Assembly: GCA_016935315.1 (NCBI GenBank)
Contig: JAFGRD010000099.1
Location: 1 to 64,000 of the forward strand
Direction of reading: 5' to 3'
DNA: 64,000 nucleotides
Source of the DNA: Pirellulales bacterium
Lineage (GTDB): Bacteria; Planctomycetota; Planctomycetia; Pirellulales; Thermoguttaceae
In this document: in pieces, positions 50,859 through 59,678 of the stretch
How positions within the stretch are numbered: position 1 is the first letter of the stretch
Layout: each line of letters starts with the position of its first letter
The notes under the pieces: model-generated
Databases searched by the model: none
Told to the model about the DNA's origin: nothing
The model's input: only the letters and a program-made list of their open reading frames with translations
Translations under genes and position numbers: made by a program

Positions 50859-52802
50859 TCAACGTCGTTCGTCTCCCTCGGCCGGCGTGTAGGCGGCCGG
50901 GCCGATCAACGCCTCGATATTCTCCTCGTCGAGCGTCTCCTGTTCGGCTAGGGCTTTCGCCAGCGCGTTGAGCTTGTCGCGGTGTCGGACCAGCAACTCG
51001 TTGGCCCGCCCCGCCGCCTCGCGGAGGATACGCACAATCTCTTCGTCGATGACCTGTGCCGTGTGCTCGCTGAAGCGGCGGGGCTCGGTCATCTCCTTGC
51101 CCAAGAACGGATGCTCGTCGCCGTCGCGAAAGGCTACCGGCCCCAGCTTCTCGCTCATTCCCCAATGCGTGACCATGCGCCGGGCCAGTTGGGTCGCCTT
51201 GTTCAAATCGTCCTCCGCCCCGGCGCTGAACTCGTCGAACACGAGCTTCTCGGCCGAGTGACCGCCCAGCAAAAACAGGAGCCTCGTATGCAACTCTTTC
51301 TCGCCGATGTTCAAGCGGTCTTCCTCGGGCAGCAGTTGCGTAGCCCCCAACGACCGCCCGCGGGGAATGATCGATACCTTGTGCACGCGATCGCTGCTGG
51401 GCTTCAGCCAGGCCAACAGCACGTGGCCCGACTCGTGATAGGCCGTCATCAGCTTCTCTTTTTCGTTGAGCACCTCCTCGCGTTTGGCGCCCATCAGGAC
51501 CTTGTCGCGGGCGTACTCGAAGTCGACCATCTCGACGAAGTCCTTATCATGGCGACTGGCCCAGAGCGCGGCCTCGTTGACCATGTTGCGGATGTCGGCG
51601 CCGGTCAGGCCCACCGTTCCGGCCGCCAGCTTCTCCAGATCGACGTCGTCGGCCAACGGGACCTCTCGCGAGTGCACTTCGAAGATCGCGACGCGCCCCT
51701 TGTAGTTCGGGCGGTCGACGATGATGTGCCGATCGAACCGGCCGGGACGCAGCAACGCCGGGTCGAGGACGTCGGGGCGGTTGGTGGCCGCCAGCACGAT
51801 GACCGATTCGGTCTGCGTGAAGCCGTCCATTTCGCCGAGGATCTGATTAAGCGTCTGTTCGCGCTCGTCGTGCCCGCCGCCCAGGCCGGCCCCACGATGA
51901 CGCCCCACCGCGTCGATCTCGTCGATGAACAGGATCGAAGGGGCGTTGTCCTTAGCCGTGGAGAACATGTCGCGTACGCGGCTGGCCCCCACACCCACGA
52001 ACATCTGAATGAACTCCGAGCCGTTGATCGAGAAAAACGGCACGTTGGCCTCGCCGGCGATGGCCCGGCCCAATAGCGTCTTGCCGGCCCCCGGCGGGCC
52101 CATCAGCAGAATCCCCTTGGGCACCCGACCGCCGAGCCGCTGGAACTTCTTCGGGTTCTTCAGAAACTCGACGATCTCCTCCAACTCGTGTTTCACGCCC
52201 TCCAGACCCGCCACGTCTTCAAACGTGATTCGCTTCTCACCCAGTTCGTAGCGCTTCGCCGGGCTCTTGCTGAAACCGGCCAGCATTCCTCCGCCCAAAA
52301 ACTGGTCGCGGGCGCGGCGAAACATGAACCACACCACCGCAAACAGCCCCACTGTCACGAGCAAATACACCGCCAACAGCATGCCCGTGTTGTCGGTCTC
52401 AGGCGTGGCCCCGTAATCCTTCTGGAGTTTCTCAAGAAGCAACGTATCGAGATTGCTGTCGGCCATCGCCGTGTCGGGCAGGGTCGCGGAGAACTTCTCT
52501 TTGAGCTTGGCGACCTTTCCGTCAGGCCCCTTCTTGCCATCCGGGTCATCCGGAGGGGAGTTAAACTCCCCGGAAATGGTGTTTCCCTGGAGACTTGCCT
52601 TGGCGATGTTCCCCTTGTCAAGCTGATCGCGCAGAAAGCCGTAGGTGATCGAGGAACGATTGCCCCTACCACCGCTGAACCACAAGAAAAGTACCGCCAG
52701 GGCCAAAACCAACAGCAGCCACAGCGTCGGGGTGTTTCGGCGCCGATGTGGCAGCGGGGGTCTCTCGGGCGATGGTGATGGCTTCTCGGGTTGACTGTCC
52801 AT
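50859..52802 (-). CDS. ftsH: ATP-dependent zinc metalloprotease FtsH
   Basis: Membrane AAA+ protease that degrades misfolded and regulatory proteins. 647 residues. Two N-terminal helices (around 34-50 and 150-172) flank a periplasmic domain with a charged [12 protein letters not shown] insert. Walker A is GPPGAGKT, Walker [12 protein letters not shown], the second region of homology contains [20 protein letters not shown], and the zinc site is HESGH with a downstream Asp. I start at 52802 with AAAGGA upstream; the longer reading is not supported. FtsH paralogues are common in Planctomycetota, so this may not be the only copy. Confidence 0.95.
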   Translation of the reverse strand: MDSQPEKPSPSPERPPLPHRRRNTPTLWLLLVLALAVLFLWFSGGRGNRSSITYGFLRDQLDKGNIAKASLQGNTISGEFNSPPDDPDGKKGPDGKVAKLKEKFSATLPDTAMADSNLDTLLLEKLQKDYGATPETDNTGMLLAVYLLVTVGLFAVVWFMFRRARDQFLGGGMLAGFSKSPAKRYELGEKRITFEDVAGLEGVKHELEEIVEFLKNPKKFQRLGGRVPKGILLMGPPGAGKTLLGRAIAGEANVPFFSINGSEFIQMFVGVGASRVRDMFSTAKDNAPSILFIDEIDAVGRHRGAGLGGGHDEREQTLNQILGEMDGFTQTESVIVLAATNRPDVLDPALLRPGRFDRHIIVDRPNYKGRVAIFEVHSREVPLADDVDLEKLAAGTVGLTGADIRNMVNEAALWASRHDKDFVEMVDFEYARDKVLMGAKREEVLNEKEKLMTAYHESGHVLLAWLKPSSDRVHKVSIIPRGRSLGATQLLPEEDRLNIGEKELHTRLLFLLGGHSAEKLVFDEFSAGAEDDLNKATQLARRMVTHWGMSEKLGPVAFRDGDEHPFLGKEMTEPRRFSEHTAQVIDEEIVRILREAAGRANELLVRHRDKLNALAKALAEQETLDEENIEALIGPAAYTPAEGDERR

Positions 52803-52945
52803 GAACATTCCTTTGCGTACACACCCCCCAGAGGGGCTCCGCGACCATATCCTGACTCCACAACGAATTCTACTCCATGGGCCGCGTGCGTTCGACCGGG
52901 AGTCTCCGCAAAACCGAGGAATCGTGCCCGATTCTCCAGCATTTA

Positions 52946-55501
52946 TCAGCCGAGGGTCTTCTCGCGACACCTCAGATACAACTGGACTTCCTCATATCGG
53001 GCGCCCGGAGGCAGTTGGTCGAGAAGTGGGCGGATCTGCTCGGGGTGGTTACCGCCGATCGAGGTCTCCAGCGCGGAGAGCAATTCCCGCCTCAAGCACC
53101 ACTCGGGTCGGACCTCCCAGCCGCTTTCCACCGCCTGCAGCGCGTGATCCAGAACCGCCTCGTGTTCGATGCCCCGAATCGCCGCGCACTGTTCCACGGT
53201 GAATCCGGCCGCCAGCAGCCGCCATGTCCAATAGTGGGACGGCTGGAGCTCGGCGGGAGCGGAGACTGGTGGGGTCTGTCCTGGCGCAGGTTCGCGCCGG
53301 GATGAACCCGGCGGCTCGCTCGCAGACTGCGGCGGCTTGCTTGTAGGCTGCGACAGCTCGCGCGGAGGTTTCGATGGTTCTCCGCCACGCAGTCTCTTCA
53401 GCAGCTCGATCGGAATTGGCAATTCGGCCTTCAATTCGGACTTATCGCGCATCAGGTCGCCGCCGAAATCGGTGAGCTCCACCACAGGCCGGAATCGATT
53501 CTGACCGAGATCCGTCTGCCGCAGACATCCGACCGCAATCAGGATGTCGATCAGCGTAACGACCTCCGGCTGCTTCAGGTGTCCCAAGAGCCCGAAGGTG
53601 CTCAACTGGTTCAGTCCCAACTTCTGCATTCTGGAGCTGGACGATCCGCAGAGCATCTGGGCGATCAGGTTCTTGCCGCAAGGAAATCGGGTCCCGATGC
53701 GTGCCACGCCGGAAAGCACTATGCGGATCGCCTCGACGGCTTTTTCGTCGTTGGCGACCTTCGATTCGGGCTGGCCGTCGGCGGGCTGAGGCGGGCGCCG
53801 CCCGCAATTGTCGCAATGGCCGCACGGCTCGGGGTTCGGCTCGCCGAAGTAGCGGAGAATCTCCTGCTGCCGGCATTTGCCGCTCAGCGCGAAGCGGATG
53901 ACTCGATTGAGCTTCTCATATTCCGTCTCCTTGCGTCGCTGGTGGGCCTCGAAGTCGATCTCCAACTCGTCGAACGGCTTATCCCGCTGGAGCATGCGAA
54001 CGGCCCGACCCCGAAACGGCGGCAGGTAGGTGAACGCTGCGAGACGGTTCAACTGCCGCAACGCACCGGCAATCGAGGTGGGGTCCAACTCCGCGTTGAC
54101 CGAGAGCTCCCGTGGGTGGAAATGGACCAGTTCGTTGCGGCGCGTGCCCACCAGCCGCTCGACCGCCTGCAACACCCGACGCTGCATCTTGGCCTGTTTG
54201 GGCAGCAAGTCGACCAGCGTGGGCAGATCGCTGTCCAGCCGCACGATCGCCGCGTTCTGCGAGGCCACCAGCCGCTCCAGCACGCCGGCGTTCTCCAGGA
54301 GCTGCTCACAGTTGCCCACCCCGTCGTTGCCGATCGGCAAACCCAATTGCTCCTTGACTTCCGCCTGCGTCAGCTCGATCGGATCGTCGTCAAGACCACG
54401 CAGGAAGTCGTAGACCTGCTCGACGTTTTCCGGAGCGGGATAAGCGCTCTCGATGAAATACTCCTGGATGTAGCGGTCCGAGGCGTGATACAGCAACAGA
54501 CAGCGCGAGGGCTTGCCATCGCGGCCGGCACGGCCCGCCTCCTGGTAGTAGGCCTCGAGCGTGCCCGGCAGGTTGTAGTGGACCACGAACCGCACGTCAG
54601 CCTTGTCGATGCCCATGCCGAAGGCGTTGGTCGCCACCACAATCTCGTGGCGATCCTCCATGAACGCCTCTTGCGTCGCGTGCCGTTGGTCAGGCATAAG
54701 GCCCGCATGATACACGCCGACCTTCCGCTTCGTCTGCCGGGCGACGACTTCCGCCACCTCCTCGGTGCGGCGGCGGGTCGAGGCATAGATGATCCCCGCT
54801 CCAGGCGTCTGACCGAGGAATTCGATTAACGCATCGGCCTTCTGACGTTCGGTCCGAATGTTCTGCACTTCGTAGAACAGGTTCGGCCGCGCGAACCCGG
54901 TGATGAATGTCCTCGGCTCGTGCAAATCGAGCTGCTCGACGATGTCTCGGCGGACCCGATCGGTGGCCGTAGCGGTCAGGGCGATCGTGGTCGGGTTGCC
55001 CAGCATCCGGCGGAAGTAACCCAATCGGGCGTAGTCGGGGCGGAAATCGTGGCCCCATTCGCTGATGCAATGGGCCTCGTCGACCGCCAACAACTTCAAC
55101 CCCACGCTGCGGACCGCATCGAGGAACCGCCCGCTGCGGAACCGCTCGGGAACGACATACACCAGGCGATACTCGCCCGCCGCCATCCGTTCCAACCGGG
55201 CGTGCTGCTCGGCCATCGGCAAGGTGCTGTTGATGAACGAAACCGGCAGCCCCAGCACCTGGAGTTGATCGACCTGGTCTTTCATCAGCGCGATCAGCGG
55301 CGAGACAACCAGCGTCAGCCCGTTGAGAATCACCGCCGGCAACTGGTAGCAGAGACTCTTACCTCCTCCGGTGGGCATGACGCAAAGACAGTCCTGACCG
55401 CCCAACACGGTCGAAATCACCTCCCGCTGTCCGTCGCGAAACGACGTCAGCCCGAATCGCGGAAGGTGAGACTCCGGATTGAGTTGGGCGGCGGGGGCCA
55501 T
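52946..55501 (-). CDS. recQ: RecQ-family ATP-dependent DNA helicase
   Basis: 3'-5' DNA helicase for recombination and fork repair, 851 residues. Motifs: FRDGQREVISTVLGGQDCLC (motif 0), Walker A MPTGGGKS, DEAH box VDEAHCISEWGHDFRPDY, motif VI YYQEAGRAGRDG, and the zinc-binding RQC cysteines (CRQQEI.., CGHCDNC). A winged-helix region follows. The end is not the usual HRDC domain; a Pro/Ser-rich linker leads to a helix-turn-helix-like module (WTWRLLAAGFTVEQCAAIRG). This makes it longer than E. coli RecQ (about 610). GAGGG precedes 55501, and a TATAAT stands about 52 bases upstream. Confidence 0.92.
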   Translation of the reverse strand: MAPAAQLNPESHLPRFGLTSFRDGQREVISTVLGGQDCLCVMPTGGGKSLCYQLPAVILNGLTLVVSPLIALMKDQVDQLQVLGLPVSFINSTLPMAEQHARLERMAAGEYRLVYVVPERFRSGRFLDAVRSVGLKLLAVDEAHCISEWGHDFRPDYARLGYFRRMLGNPTTIALTATATDRVRRDIVEQLDLHEPRTFITGFARPNLFYEVQNIRTERQKADALIEFLGQTPGAGIIYASTRRRTEEVAEVVARQTKRKVGVYHAGLMPDQRHATQEAFMEDRHEIVVATNAFGMGIDKADVRFVVHYNLPGTLEAYYQEAGRAGRDGKPSRCLLLYHASDRYIQEYFIESAYPAPENVEQVYDFLRGLDDDPIELTQAEVKEQLGLPIGNDGVGNCEQLLENAGVLERLVASQNAAIVRLDSDLPTLVDLLPKQAKMQRRVLQAVERLVGTRRNELVHFHPRELSVNAELDPTSIAGALRQLNRLAAFTYLPPFRGRAVRMLQRDKPFDELEIDFEAHQRRKETEYEKLNRVIRFALSGKCRQQEILRYFGEPNPEPCGHCDNCGRRPPQPADGQPESKVANDEKAVEAIRIVLSGVARIGTRFPCGKNLIAQMLCGSSSSRMQKLGLNQLSTFGLLGHLKQPEVVTLIDILIAVGCLRQTDLGQNRFRPVVELTDFGGDLMRDKSELKAELPIPIELLKRLRGGEPSKPPRELSQPTSKPPQSASEPPGSSRREPAPGQTPPVSAPAELQPSHYWTWRLLAAGFTVEQCAAIRGIEHEAVLDHALQAVESGWEVRPEWCLRRELLSALETSIGGNHPEQIRPLLDQLPPGARYEEVQLYLRCREKTLG

Positions 55502-55552
55502 GGGCACAATACCCTCAAGGGCAGGCTTGCGTGTGTGCGTGTAAGCGACCTT

Positions 55553-55558
55553 ATTATA
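55553..55558 (-). promoter_or_regulatory. Possible -10 element of recQ
   Basis: Perfect TATAAT on the minus strand, giving a leader of about 45 bases to the recQ ATG. No consensus -35 is visible. Confidence 0.35.
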
Positions 55559-55619
55559 GACCAGGTGGTGGCAGCAGGCCACGTGCAGTGGGGTTGAGCC
55601 GCCGGTCCACCCCGATAAT

Positions 55620-56054
55620 ATGGTGTCTATGCTAGATATTCCCGATGATCCCGGTCGGCGCGGTGCGGTGGCCATTGTCGTGCGCGACGGTCGGATGCTG
55701 GTCATTCGGCGAGCACGAACCGTCGTGGCCCCCCTGACCTATTGCTTTCCCGGCGGCGGTATCGAGGCCGACGAGTCGGAAGAAGCAGCCTTGATCCGGG
55801 AGTTCCGTGAGGAAATCGGCGTGACCGTTCGGCCACTGCGACGGATCTGGCGATGTGTCACGGCCTGGAAAGTGCAGCTAAGCTGGTGGCTCGCCGATCT
55901 GGCGACCGACGCCGTGCCGGTGGCCAACCCCGCCGAAGTCGAGTCGATCCATTGGTGCGCGCCCGCCGAAATGCTCCGACTGTCCGCTCTCCTGCCGAGC
56001 AACCGAGAGTTTCTGGAACTCGTGCAACGAGGCGAAATCGAAATCGGCATCTGA
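55620..56054 (+). CDS. Nudix hydrolase
   Basis: 144 residues with the complete Nudix box GGGIEADESEEAALIREFRE followed by EIGV, which coordinates Mg2+ for pyrophosphohydrolysis. The domain covers nearly the whole protein, so a MutT-like nucleotide-sanitising or nucleotide-sugar hydrolase role is possible; the substrate cannot be told. The start is unclear: ATG 55620 and ATG 55629 lie close together with no SD. It is divergent from recQ. Confidence 0.88.
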   Translation: MVSMLDIPDDPGRRGAVAIVVRDGRMLVIRRARTVVAPLTYCFPGGGIEADESEEAALIREFREEIGVTVRPLRRIWRCVTAWKVQLSWWLADLATDAVPVANPAEVESIHWCAPAEMLRLSALLPSNREFLELVQRGEIEIGI

Positions 56055-56149
56055 GCACCCGCCGAAGAACAGGTTGGGCCCACGCGGAAGGCGGCAGCGG
56101 GCTGCGGCAGTCGGCTGTGGAACAGCAACACAGGGCTGCGGGCGCGAAA

Positions 56150-57250
56150 TCACCGCGCGGGAAAGAACTGCCGATTGAAGATCTCCGGGTCGAACGGGTC
56201 GAGCGGGACGAAATCCGAGCCGGGCGCGTCGGCATGCACGGGAAACGTCTTGCCGAACGGGTCCTTCACACTCGGCTTCAAACGGCCCTGGGGCTCTGCC
56301 ATGGGCCGCGCAGCCCGATCGGGAATCAGCGAACCGGGCTTGTCCGACGTCATGGCTCGCACGGGCGGCTTCTCCCGTGTCGAAACCGTCGCCGGCACAT
56401 CCGCCGCCGGCTGCGCCGCCACCTGAGCGACCCACTGGGCGATCCGGCGATACTGATCAGTTTGTTGGCTGGTGAAGATGGGCGCCTTCGAGGTCCCGTG
56501 CGGGTGAAGTGCCGCCTCCAGCAACCGGTTGGCGGCCGGCCGGTCCCGATCGATCCATTGCAGCGTCGCGTGCAGGTTCCGCTGCGTCAGCAGGCGACTG
56601 GGCGGGTGGCCGACGGGCATGCGCAGGAGCTTGTATTCTGCCGTGGTTCCCGGTCCGTGGCAGGCGGCCGCCGCACAATGGTTCACCAACAGCGGTTGGA
56701 TTGTCTGCGTAAACTCCTCGACCGAACCGGGAGGCATGCCCCGCGTCATCCGCTCCAGGTCTTCCGGCTGGGGTGTGGGGTCGGGAGGACGAGTCTCCTT
56801 CGGCCGGTCGACCGGCTTCTGTACGGCCAGCGTCAACCGCCGCTCGAGAATCGGGATCATGGGATGATTCGGATCGGCCTGAAACGCGTCGGCCAATTCG
56901 CGGGCCGCGTGGCCGGGCAAATCGTGCTGGAGGCACCAGCGGGCCAGACGAAGGTGGTCGTGGGCGCTGCCCGACGGAACGGCCGCTCGCTTCCGACGAT
57001 AGCCCTCCTCGATATCTCGGCAACTGAACTCGACGTCGGCCGTCTTGACGCGGATTTCGCCGTTGGGAAGCGCCACGTAGTAAAGATCGCCGGCCCGGGC
57101 AATTTGCCCCTCGATTGTCTGGCCGTTGCGCAATAACAACACGCCCTTCTGAGGGATTGGGCTGAGGCAGAGTTCGGCCGTTCTGGCAACGGCTGCCACG
57201 GCAACGAGCACCACAACCCCAGCGATCAGTCTACGCATTTTCGCGACCAT
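56150..57250 (-). CDS. Secreted planctomycete-type protein with CX4CH motif
   Basis: 366 residues. Signal peptide (LIAGVVVLVAVAAVARTAEL), then a small beta domain (GVLLLRNGQTIEGQIARAGD with YYVALPNGEIRVKTADVEF), a helical repeat-like part and a central NHCAAAACHGPG. CX4CH differs from the common CXXCH heme c motif, but wider spacings are known in planctomycete cytochrome-like domains, so heme binding is uncertain. The C-terminus is Pro-rich and ends FDPEIFNRQFFPAR. I recognise no enzyme family. ATG 57238 is an alternative start; neither has an SD. Confidence 0.72.
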   Translation of the reverse strand: MVAKMRRLIAGVVVLVAVAAVARTAELCLSPIPQKGVLLLRNGQTIEGQIARAGDLYYVALPNGEIRVKTADVEFSCRDIEEGYRRKRAAVPSGSAHDHLRLARWCLQHDLPGHAARELADAFQADPNHPMIPILERRLTLAVQKPVDRPKETRPPDPTPQPEDLERMTRGMPPGSVEEFTQTIQPLLVNHCAAAACHGPGTTAEYKLLRMPVGHPPSRLLTQRNLHATLQWIDRDRPAANRLLEAALHPHGTSKAPIFTSQQTDQYRRIAQWVAQVAAQPAADVPATVSTREKPPVRAMTSDKPGSLIPDRAARPMAEPQGRLKPSVKDPFGKTFPVHADAPGSDFVPLDPFDPEIFNRQFFPAR

Positions 57251-57299
57251 AGCGGCCGGGGAAGGTAGAGGATTGGGCTTTGGGCGTCAAGAGAGAATC

Positions 57300-57378
57300 G
57301 ACCCCACACTCCAGTGGGGTCCGCCCGGTCGGCGGACTCGAAAGGTCCCCAATCTGAAGTCTTGCGACTTCAGCTACC
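57300..57378. repeat. Three consecutive stem-loops including repeat family 2, copy 2
   Basis: A perfect 8-bp hairpin (GACCCCAC/GTGGGGTC, 57300-57321) overlaps a perfect 7-bp hairpin (GTCCGCC/GGCGGAC, 57319-57337). A third, CTGAAGTC-TTGC-GACTTCAG (57354-57373), follows. The unit 57344-57378 is the reverse complement of the family 2 copy at 29321-29354. It separates two minus-strand genes and may end or process their transcript. Confidence 0.75.
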
Positions 57379-57393
57379 ATTTGGCGACCGCCG

Positions 57394-58200
57394 TCAGGCA
57401 ACGGCGTTGCGTCCGATCGCCCCTTGGCTGGGGGCCGCCTCGTGCCAGGGTGTCAGCGACCCGACCGGCATTGGGACCGTGGGGGAAATCTGCTCCGCGT
57501 AACGGGGTCGTATTGGAAATTGTCCCGTCTTCCGTGTCCTCGACTCGGCCCAGGCCTCGGCCTCGTCGGTCAGGCGATTCATCAGCCTCTGGATCCGTCC
57601 GCGGAAGTGCTCCAGCCCCAAACGGTCCAGCCGCGGCGGGATGTACACCTCGGGACTGATCACACATCGGGCGCGCGTGCAAGGACGCGGGATGGCGAAC
57701 TGATCCCACGCCTTCTTCACGCGCCAGGGATGGTCGTATCCGAACCCCATGACCACCAGCGGCAGGCCCAGCTTCGACGCCAGATAGATCGACCCCGGGG
57801 CCAGCCGCCGCCGCGGCCCGCGGGGGCCGTCAGGAGTTATAGCCAGATGCATTCTGCGGCTCTTGCGCAACAGCTCGCGCACCGCCGCCACGCCGCCGCG
57901 ATTGGTGGAACCGCGCACGAAATCGAAGCCCAGATGGTAGGCGGCGTGCGAAAGCGTCTCGGCGTCGCGGTGTCGGCTCAGCAGCATCGACAGATTGCAG
58001 TGTCCGCGCAGATAGATCGGAAAGAGTATGTACTCGTGCCAGAAAATGTAGATTCTCTGCGTCCCGCGGCCAACAACAGCGGGGTCGACCGAGCGATCGT
58101 AGAAGGCGGCCTGGTAGTCCAACGTGCTCATCCATACGCGGATGGCCGTGGCGCCGAGCAGGCCGCCGAACTTGTGCGCCAATGGACTATCGAGTCTCAA
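57394..58200 (-). CDS. DUF374-like lysophospholipid/lipid A acyltransferase
   Basis: 268 residues. The conserved blocks of the DUF374 family are present: IYIFWHEYILFP (His as part of the acyltransferase site), RGSTNRGGVAAVRELLRKSR and AITPDGPRGPRRRLAPGSIY. Members are thought to acylate lipid A or related lipids at the inner membrane. The TTG start is supported by GGAGG eight or nine bases upstream. dapF lies 45 bases upstream on the same strand. The C-terminal ~40 residues are not conserved with the family as I know it. Confidence 0.84.
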   Translation of the reverse strand: MRLDSPLAHKFGGLLGATAIRVWMSTLDYQAAFYDRSVDPAVVGRGTQRIYIFWHEYILFPIYLRGHCNLSMLLSRHRDAETLSHAAYHLGFDFVRGSTNRGGVAAVRELLRKSRRMHLAITPDGPRGPRRRLAPGSIYLASKLGLPLVVMGFGYDHPWRVKKAWDQFAIPRPCTRARCVISPEVYIPPRLDRLGLEHFRGRIQRLMNRLTDEAEAWAESRTRKTGQFPIRPRYAEQISPTVPMPVGSLTPWHEAAPSQGAIGRNAVA

Positions 58201-58245
58201 AGCTGCTGGCCTCCGTGCCGCTGTGAGAAGTTCAAGACAGAGTCG

Positions 58246-59100
58246 TTAGCCCCCGTGCCACTCGCCGCTGAATACCTCCACGGCCGGACCGGTCATATAT
58301 ACATGGTTGTCGTCTGCCCAATGCAGCCGCAGATCGCCGCCGGGTAGATGGGCGAGGATCTCGCGCTCGGTTCGGTTGGCCAGCACGCCGGCGACACACA
58401 CGGCGCACGCCCCGGTGCCGCAGGCCAGCGTCTCGCCCGAACCTCGCTCCCACACCCGCACGCGGACTTCCCTCGGCGAGAGCACTTCGACGAACTCGGC
58501 ATTGACCCGATTGGGAAAAGCCGGATCCACCTCCACCCGCGGACCGATCAGCAGCACCCAACGGTCGGTGATCTCGTCGACGAACGTCACACAGTGTGGG
58601 TTGCCCATGGAAACGCATGTTGCTCGCAAGGTCTGGCCGTCGACGTTCAAAGCAGCGTCGACAACCGGACTGCCGTCGATCTGCGGATTGCCCGACAACG
58701 TGGTGGGAATCCGCTCCGGTTGAAGGATCGGCTCTCCCATGTCGACCCGCACCTGTTGTACCAGTTCGCCGGATGTCTCCAAGGTCAACGCCAACACACC
58801 GGCTCCCGTTTCAATGTGCATCGACTCCTTCCGGGCCAGCCCGTGATCGAAAACGTATTTGGCCACGCAACGGACCCCGTTGCCACACATTTCCGCCTCG
58901 GACCCGTCGGCGTTGAACATCCGCATCCGGGCATCGGCGTTCCGAGACGGGCAAATCAGAATCAGCCCATCGCTGCCAATGCCGAAGTGGCGATCGGAGA
59001 CCCGCCTGGCCAATTCGGCCGGATTCTCAGGCACAGGCTCTTCGAAGCAGTTGACGTAGACATAGTCGTTTCCGGCTCCGTGCATCTTGGTGAATCGCAT
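58246..59100 (-). CDS. dapF: Diaminopimelate epimerase
   Basis: Converts LL- to meso-diaminopimelate for lysine and peptidoglycan synthesis. 284 residues. The N-terminus [18 protein letters not shown] and the two catalytic cysteines, in [14 protein letters not shown] and [12 protein letters not shown], are intact; [13 protein letters not shown] is also diagnostic. GGAA lies eight bases upstream. It sits in a minus-strand row with the LDLSG protein upstream and the acyltransferase downstream. Its presence fits a peptidoglycan-containing planctomycete. Confidence 0.96.
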   Translation of the reverse strand: MRFTKMHGAGNDYVYVNCFEEPVPENPAELARRVSDRHFGIGSDGLILICPSRNADARMRMFNADGSEAEMCGNGVRCVAKYVFDHGLARKESMHIETGAGVLALTLETSGELVQQVRVDMGEPILQPERIPTTLSGNPQIDGSPVVDAALNVDGQTLRATCVSMGNPHCVTFVDEITDRWVLLIGPRVEVDPAFPNRVNAEFVEVLSPREVRVRVWERGSGETLACGTGACAVCVAGVLANRTEREILAHLPGGDLRLHWADDNHVYMTGPAVEVFSGEWHGG

Positions 59101-59157
59101 GATCGCAGTTCCATTTGCGTGCGGAATAGTCTTCGAGGAGCGAGCGGCTTCCGGGGT

Positions 59158-59496
59158 TCAGCCGCTCAGGTCGAGCAGATTGCCGCTCTGGCCAGTGGTA
59201 TCTTTGCTGAGTCGCTGTGGCTCGGCGCCGGCGTCTTCCGCCTGAGTGTCGGCTTCACCGCCTTCCGGGGGGTTCTCCCAGAGGCGGCGTCCGTCGGCGT
59301 CACGTTCGTCACTCTCGTGGTCTTCGCCATCGGTTTCGCCGACCCCGGCAGCCGCATCGGCTTTCTCATTGCTGAGAATGCGGCGCTGCAGGGACGCCGA
59401 ATCCTGCGAGGCCCGCTCCGGCTCCGACCCTTGAGTCTGCGCCAATGGCGAGCCGGCCACGCTGCCGGCAATCCCCCCTAATGGACCGACACTCAT
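59158..59496 (-). CDS. Small acidic planctomycete-conserved protein (ends LDLSG)
   Basis: 112 residues, low complexity and very acidic, with no cysteine pattern or helix. It starts MSVGPLGGIAGSVAGSPLAQ, has ADAAAGVGETDGEDHESDER and DADGRRLW in the middle and ends GQSGNLLDLSG. I recall this start, core and tail as a conserved hypothetical family of Planctomycetota, but cannot verify it here. Function unknown; probably largely disordered. GGAGA precedes the ATG with good spacing, which supports translation. Confidence 0.72.
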   Translation of the reverse strand: MSVGPLGGIAGSVAGSPLAQTQGSEPERASQDSASLQRRILSNEKADAAAGVGETDGEDHESDERDADGRRLWENPPEGGEADTQAEDAGAEPQRLSKDTTGQSGNLLDLSG

Positions 59497-59678
59497 GAGA
59501 GATTCTCCGTCTGGCTGAGACCGCCGGCGGCGCCGGTCAGTCGGTCAACAGTTGCCAGGTAATCCTCACGTCGCGCAAGTGTGGACAGTCAACGATCGCA
59601 GGAGTTCGCGCGGCGAGCGTTCCTTCCCGTAAGTATAGCTTTCCCTGCCTAGGCAGGGCATGTCACTGGGTGTCTCGT

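Noticed and set aside
57300-57378. CRISPR array or crRNA-like repeats
   Set aside because: The three hairpins differ in sequence and are not spaced by unique spacers; no cas gene is present.
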